A stretch of 29,285 bases of DNA from a virus. Shown one piece after another: positions 28,181 to 29,285 of the stretch. The stretch lies in the IMG/VR virus record IMGVR_UViG_3300028025_001656, positions 1 to 29,285 of that record, one strand, 5' to 3'. A program made the translations under genes and the position numbers. Under the pieces are notes generated by a model, which did no database searches, had not been told where the DNA came from, and saw nothing but the letters and a program-made list of their open reading frames with translations. How positions within the stretch are numbered: the first letter of the stretch is position 1; every line of letters begins with the position of its first letter.

Positions 28181-28811
28181 AATAAGAATCTACAACGAGG
28201 ATTGTTTAGAGGCAATAAAGAAAATGCCAGATAACTCCTTTGACTTGGCTATTGTTGACCCACCGTACGGAATTGATTTAGCAAATATGAATATGGGCGC
28301 AGGCAAATCAAAAAAGGCCTCTAAAATAAAGAATAGGAAATGGGTAGCAAAAGACTGGGATAAAAGTACACCAACAAAGGAATACTTTGATAATTTAATA
28401 AGAGTAAGTAAGCACCAAATAATATGGGGTGGGAATTATTTTGAGTTACCACCCTGCCCGCATTATATTATATGGGATAAAGAAATCCCGGAGGGGTTGA
28501 GCTTCGCCGATTGTGAAATGGCTTGGACCTCTTACAATAAAGCGCCAAGAATGTTTAGATATAGCGCATATAGGGACAAAGACGGAAAAATTCACCCAAC
28601 CCAGAAACCTGTAAAACTATACGAGTGGTTGTTGCACAACTACGCAAAAGAAGGCGATACAATAATTGACACCCATCTTGGCTCTGGAAGTATAGCAATG
28701 GCCTGTCACAATAAGGGCTACGACCTAACAGCATACGAAATAGACAAAGACTATTTTGCAGCAACAAGCAAAAGAATAAAAGACCACATCGCTCAACTAA
28801 CTATGTTCTAA
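28164..28811 (+). CDS. DNA N6-adenine/N4-cytosine methyltransferase
   Basis: 215 residues. Motif IV DPPY at 32-35 (AIVDPPYGIDL), HPTQKP at 144-149 and motif I-like DTHLGSGSIAMAC at about 169-181. This order (catalytic before SAM motif) is the beta class of amino-methyltransferases. Base specificity (A or C) cannot be read from this. In phages these enzymes protect the genome against host restriction. The codons are A/T-rich relative to neighbours. The stop overlaps the glycosyltransferase start (TAATG). Confidence 0.88.
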   Translation: MDITDKIRIYNEDCLEAIKKMPDNSFDLAIVDPPYGIDLANMNMGAGKSKKASKIKNRKWVAKDWDKSTPTKEYFDNLIRVSKHQIIWGGNYFELPPCPHYIIWDKEIPEGLSFADCEMAWTSYNKAPRMFRYSAYRDKDGKIHPTQKPVKLYEWLLHNYAKEGDTIIDTHLGSGSIAMACHNKGYDLTAYEIDKDYFAATSKRIKDHIAQLTMF

Positions 28812-29285
28812 TGATACATATTATTACCCCTTGCTCACGTCCTGAGAACCTCGAACACCTTCGGGAGACAATTCCTGTTGGTTGCACTTGGACAGTCTTT
28901 ATGGACTACTCAACAAGCAAGAAAGACGTACCCAAAGGAGTGAAGGTTGTACGGTCTAACCTCGGCGGGGCTTGGGGCAACCCGCTTCGCAATCTGGCAC
29001 TCGACTACCTGCAAGCATCAGCAAGCGATAACGACTACGTTTACTTCTTGGATGACGACAACGTAATACACCCGAACTGGTACGAAGCCGTCAAGGATAG
29101 CACCGGGGACTTTGTAAACTGGGCGCAATGCTTTCGTAACGGAGACCCACGTCTCCACGCTACTGACCGCCCCCGCATTGGTAACGTAGACACCGCCTCT
29201 TATATGGTTCGAGTTGGGTTCATTGGTAAAGCAAGATTCGAATACATATACGAAGCAGACGGATTGTTTGCCCAAGCACTAATGG
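28811..29285 (+). CDS. GT-A glycosyltransferase, 5' part only
   Basis: 158 residues visible; the gene runs off the window. HIITPCSRPENLEHLRETI is the nucleotide-sugar strand at the N-terminus, followed by LGGAWGNPLRNLALDYLQ. The metal-binding DxD-type motif is in YVYFLDDDNVIHPNWYEAV (about 77-95). Family 2-like GT-A fold. The acceptor may be DNA, a virion protein or cell-surface sugar. The window also begins in a methyltransferase of the type often found with glycosyltransferases. Confidence 0.82.
   Translation, partial: MIHIITPCSRPENLEHLRETIPVGCTWTVFMDYSTSKKDVPKGVKVVRSNLGGAWGNPLRNLALDYLQASASDNDYVYFLDDDNVIHPNWYEAVKDSTGDFVNWAQCFRNGDPRLHATDRPRIGNVDTASYMVRVGFIGKARFEYIYEADGLFAQALM

Overview
The window reads as one continuous stretch of a tailed-phage genome (siphovirus-like, HK97-type head), with every gene on the + strand. 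The host is most likely a member of the Bacteroidota. Three intergenic regions carry the Bacteroidetes promoter pattern (TTG or TTTG, then TAnnTTTG), gene starts lack clear Shine-Dalgarno sequences and are preceded by A/C-rich leaders, and many small proteins resemble families I know from Flavobacteria/Bacteroidetes phages. No integrase, excisionase or CI-like repressor is visible, so nothing here argues for a temperate lifestyle. I see no tRNA, rRNA, CRISPR array or insertion sequence.

Layout. (1) 1-393: 3' end of a SAM-dependent methyltransferase. (2) 425-1871: terminase small-subunit-like and large subunits. (3) 1883-8703: a tail-assembly-like gene with a strong candidate -1 programmed frameshift, a tail terminator-like and an HK97-gp10-like protein, two large tail/baseplate proteins, a small gene and the tape measure. 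(4) 8703-11294: XkdF-like prohead protease, a Cys-rich small protein, scaffold and major capsid, ending at a terminator. (5) 11376-12699: tail tube and two coiled-coil proteins, ending at a terminator. (6) 12791-15389: portal (unusually far from the terminase) and head-tail connector. (7) 15425-18049: a WGxG-rich small protein, an HNH homing-type endonuclease and a receptor-binding/lectin-like fibre. (8) 18046-19592: lysis cassette of two holin-like proteins, an M15 peptidase endolysin and a probable unimolecular spanin.

(9) 19593-19871: the longest gap (279 nt), AT-rich with ACTAAGTT repeats and a hairpin; it lies exactly between the late and early halves and is a candidate origin/control region. 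(10) 19872-25488: DNA metabolism and regulation: a DUF3310 protein, RusA, SSB-like protein, GIY-YIG protein, DnaB/RecA-type helicase, DnaA domain IV-like protein, a sigma factor and a small PD-(D/E)XK-like protein. (11) 25571-27749: accessory early genes including a RecE-type exonuclease domain protein. (12) 27826-29285: HNH protein, DNA N-methyltransferase and the 5' part of a GT-A glycosyltransferase.

Genes are very tightly packed, mostly with ATGA or TAATG overlaps, implying translational coupling in long operons. Transcription breaks are marked by four intrinsic terminators (three with TTCG loops) and three Bacteroidetes-type promoters, all in the early half. The phage-encoded sigma factor is the obvious candidate to switch on the late genes, which lack recognisable host-type promoters. 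All family names come from reading motifs and remembered families; no database search was made.
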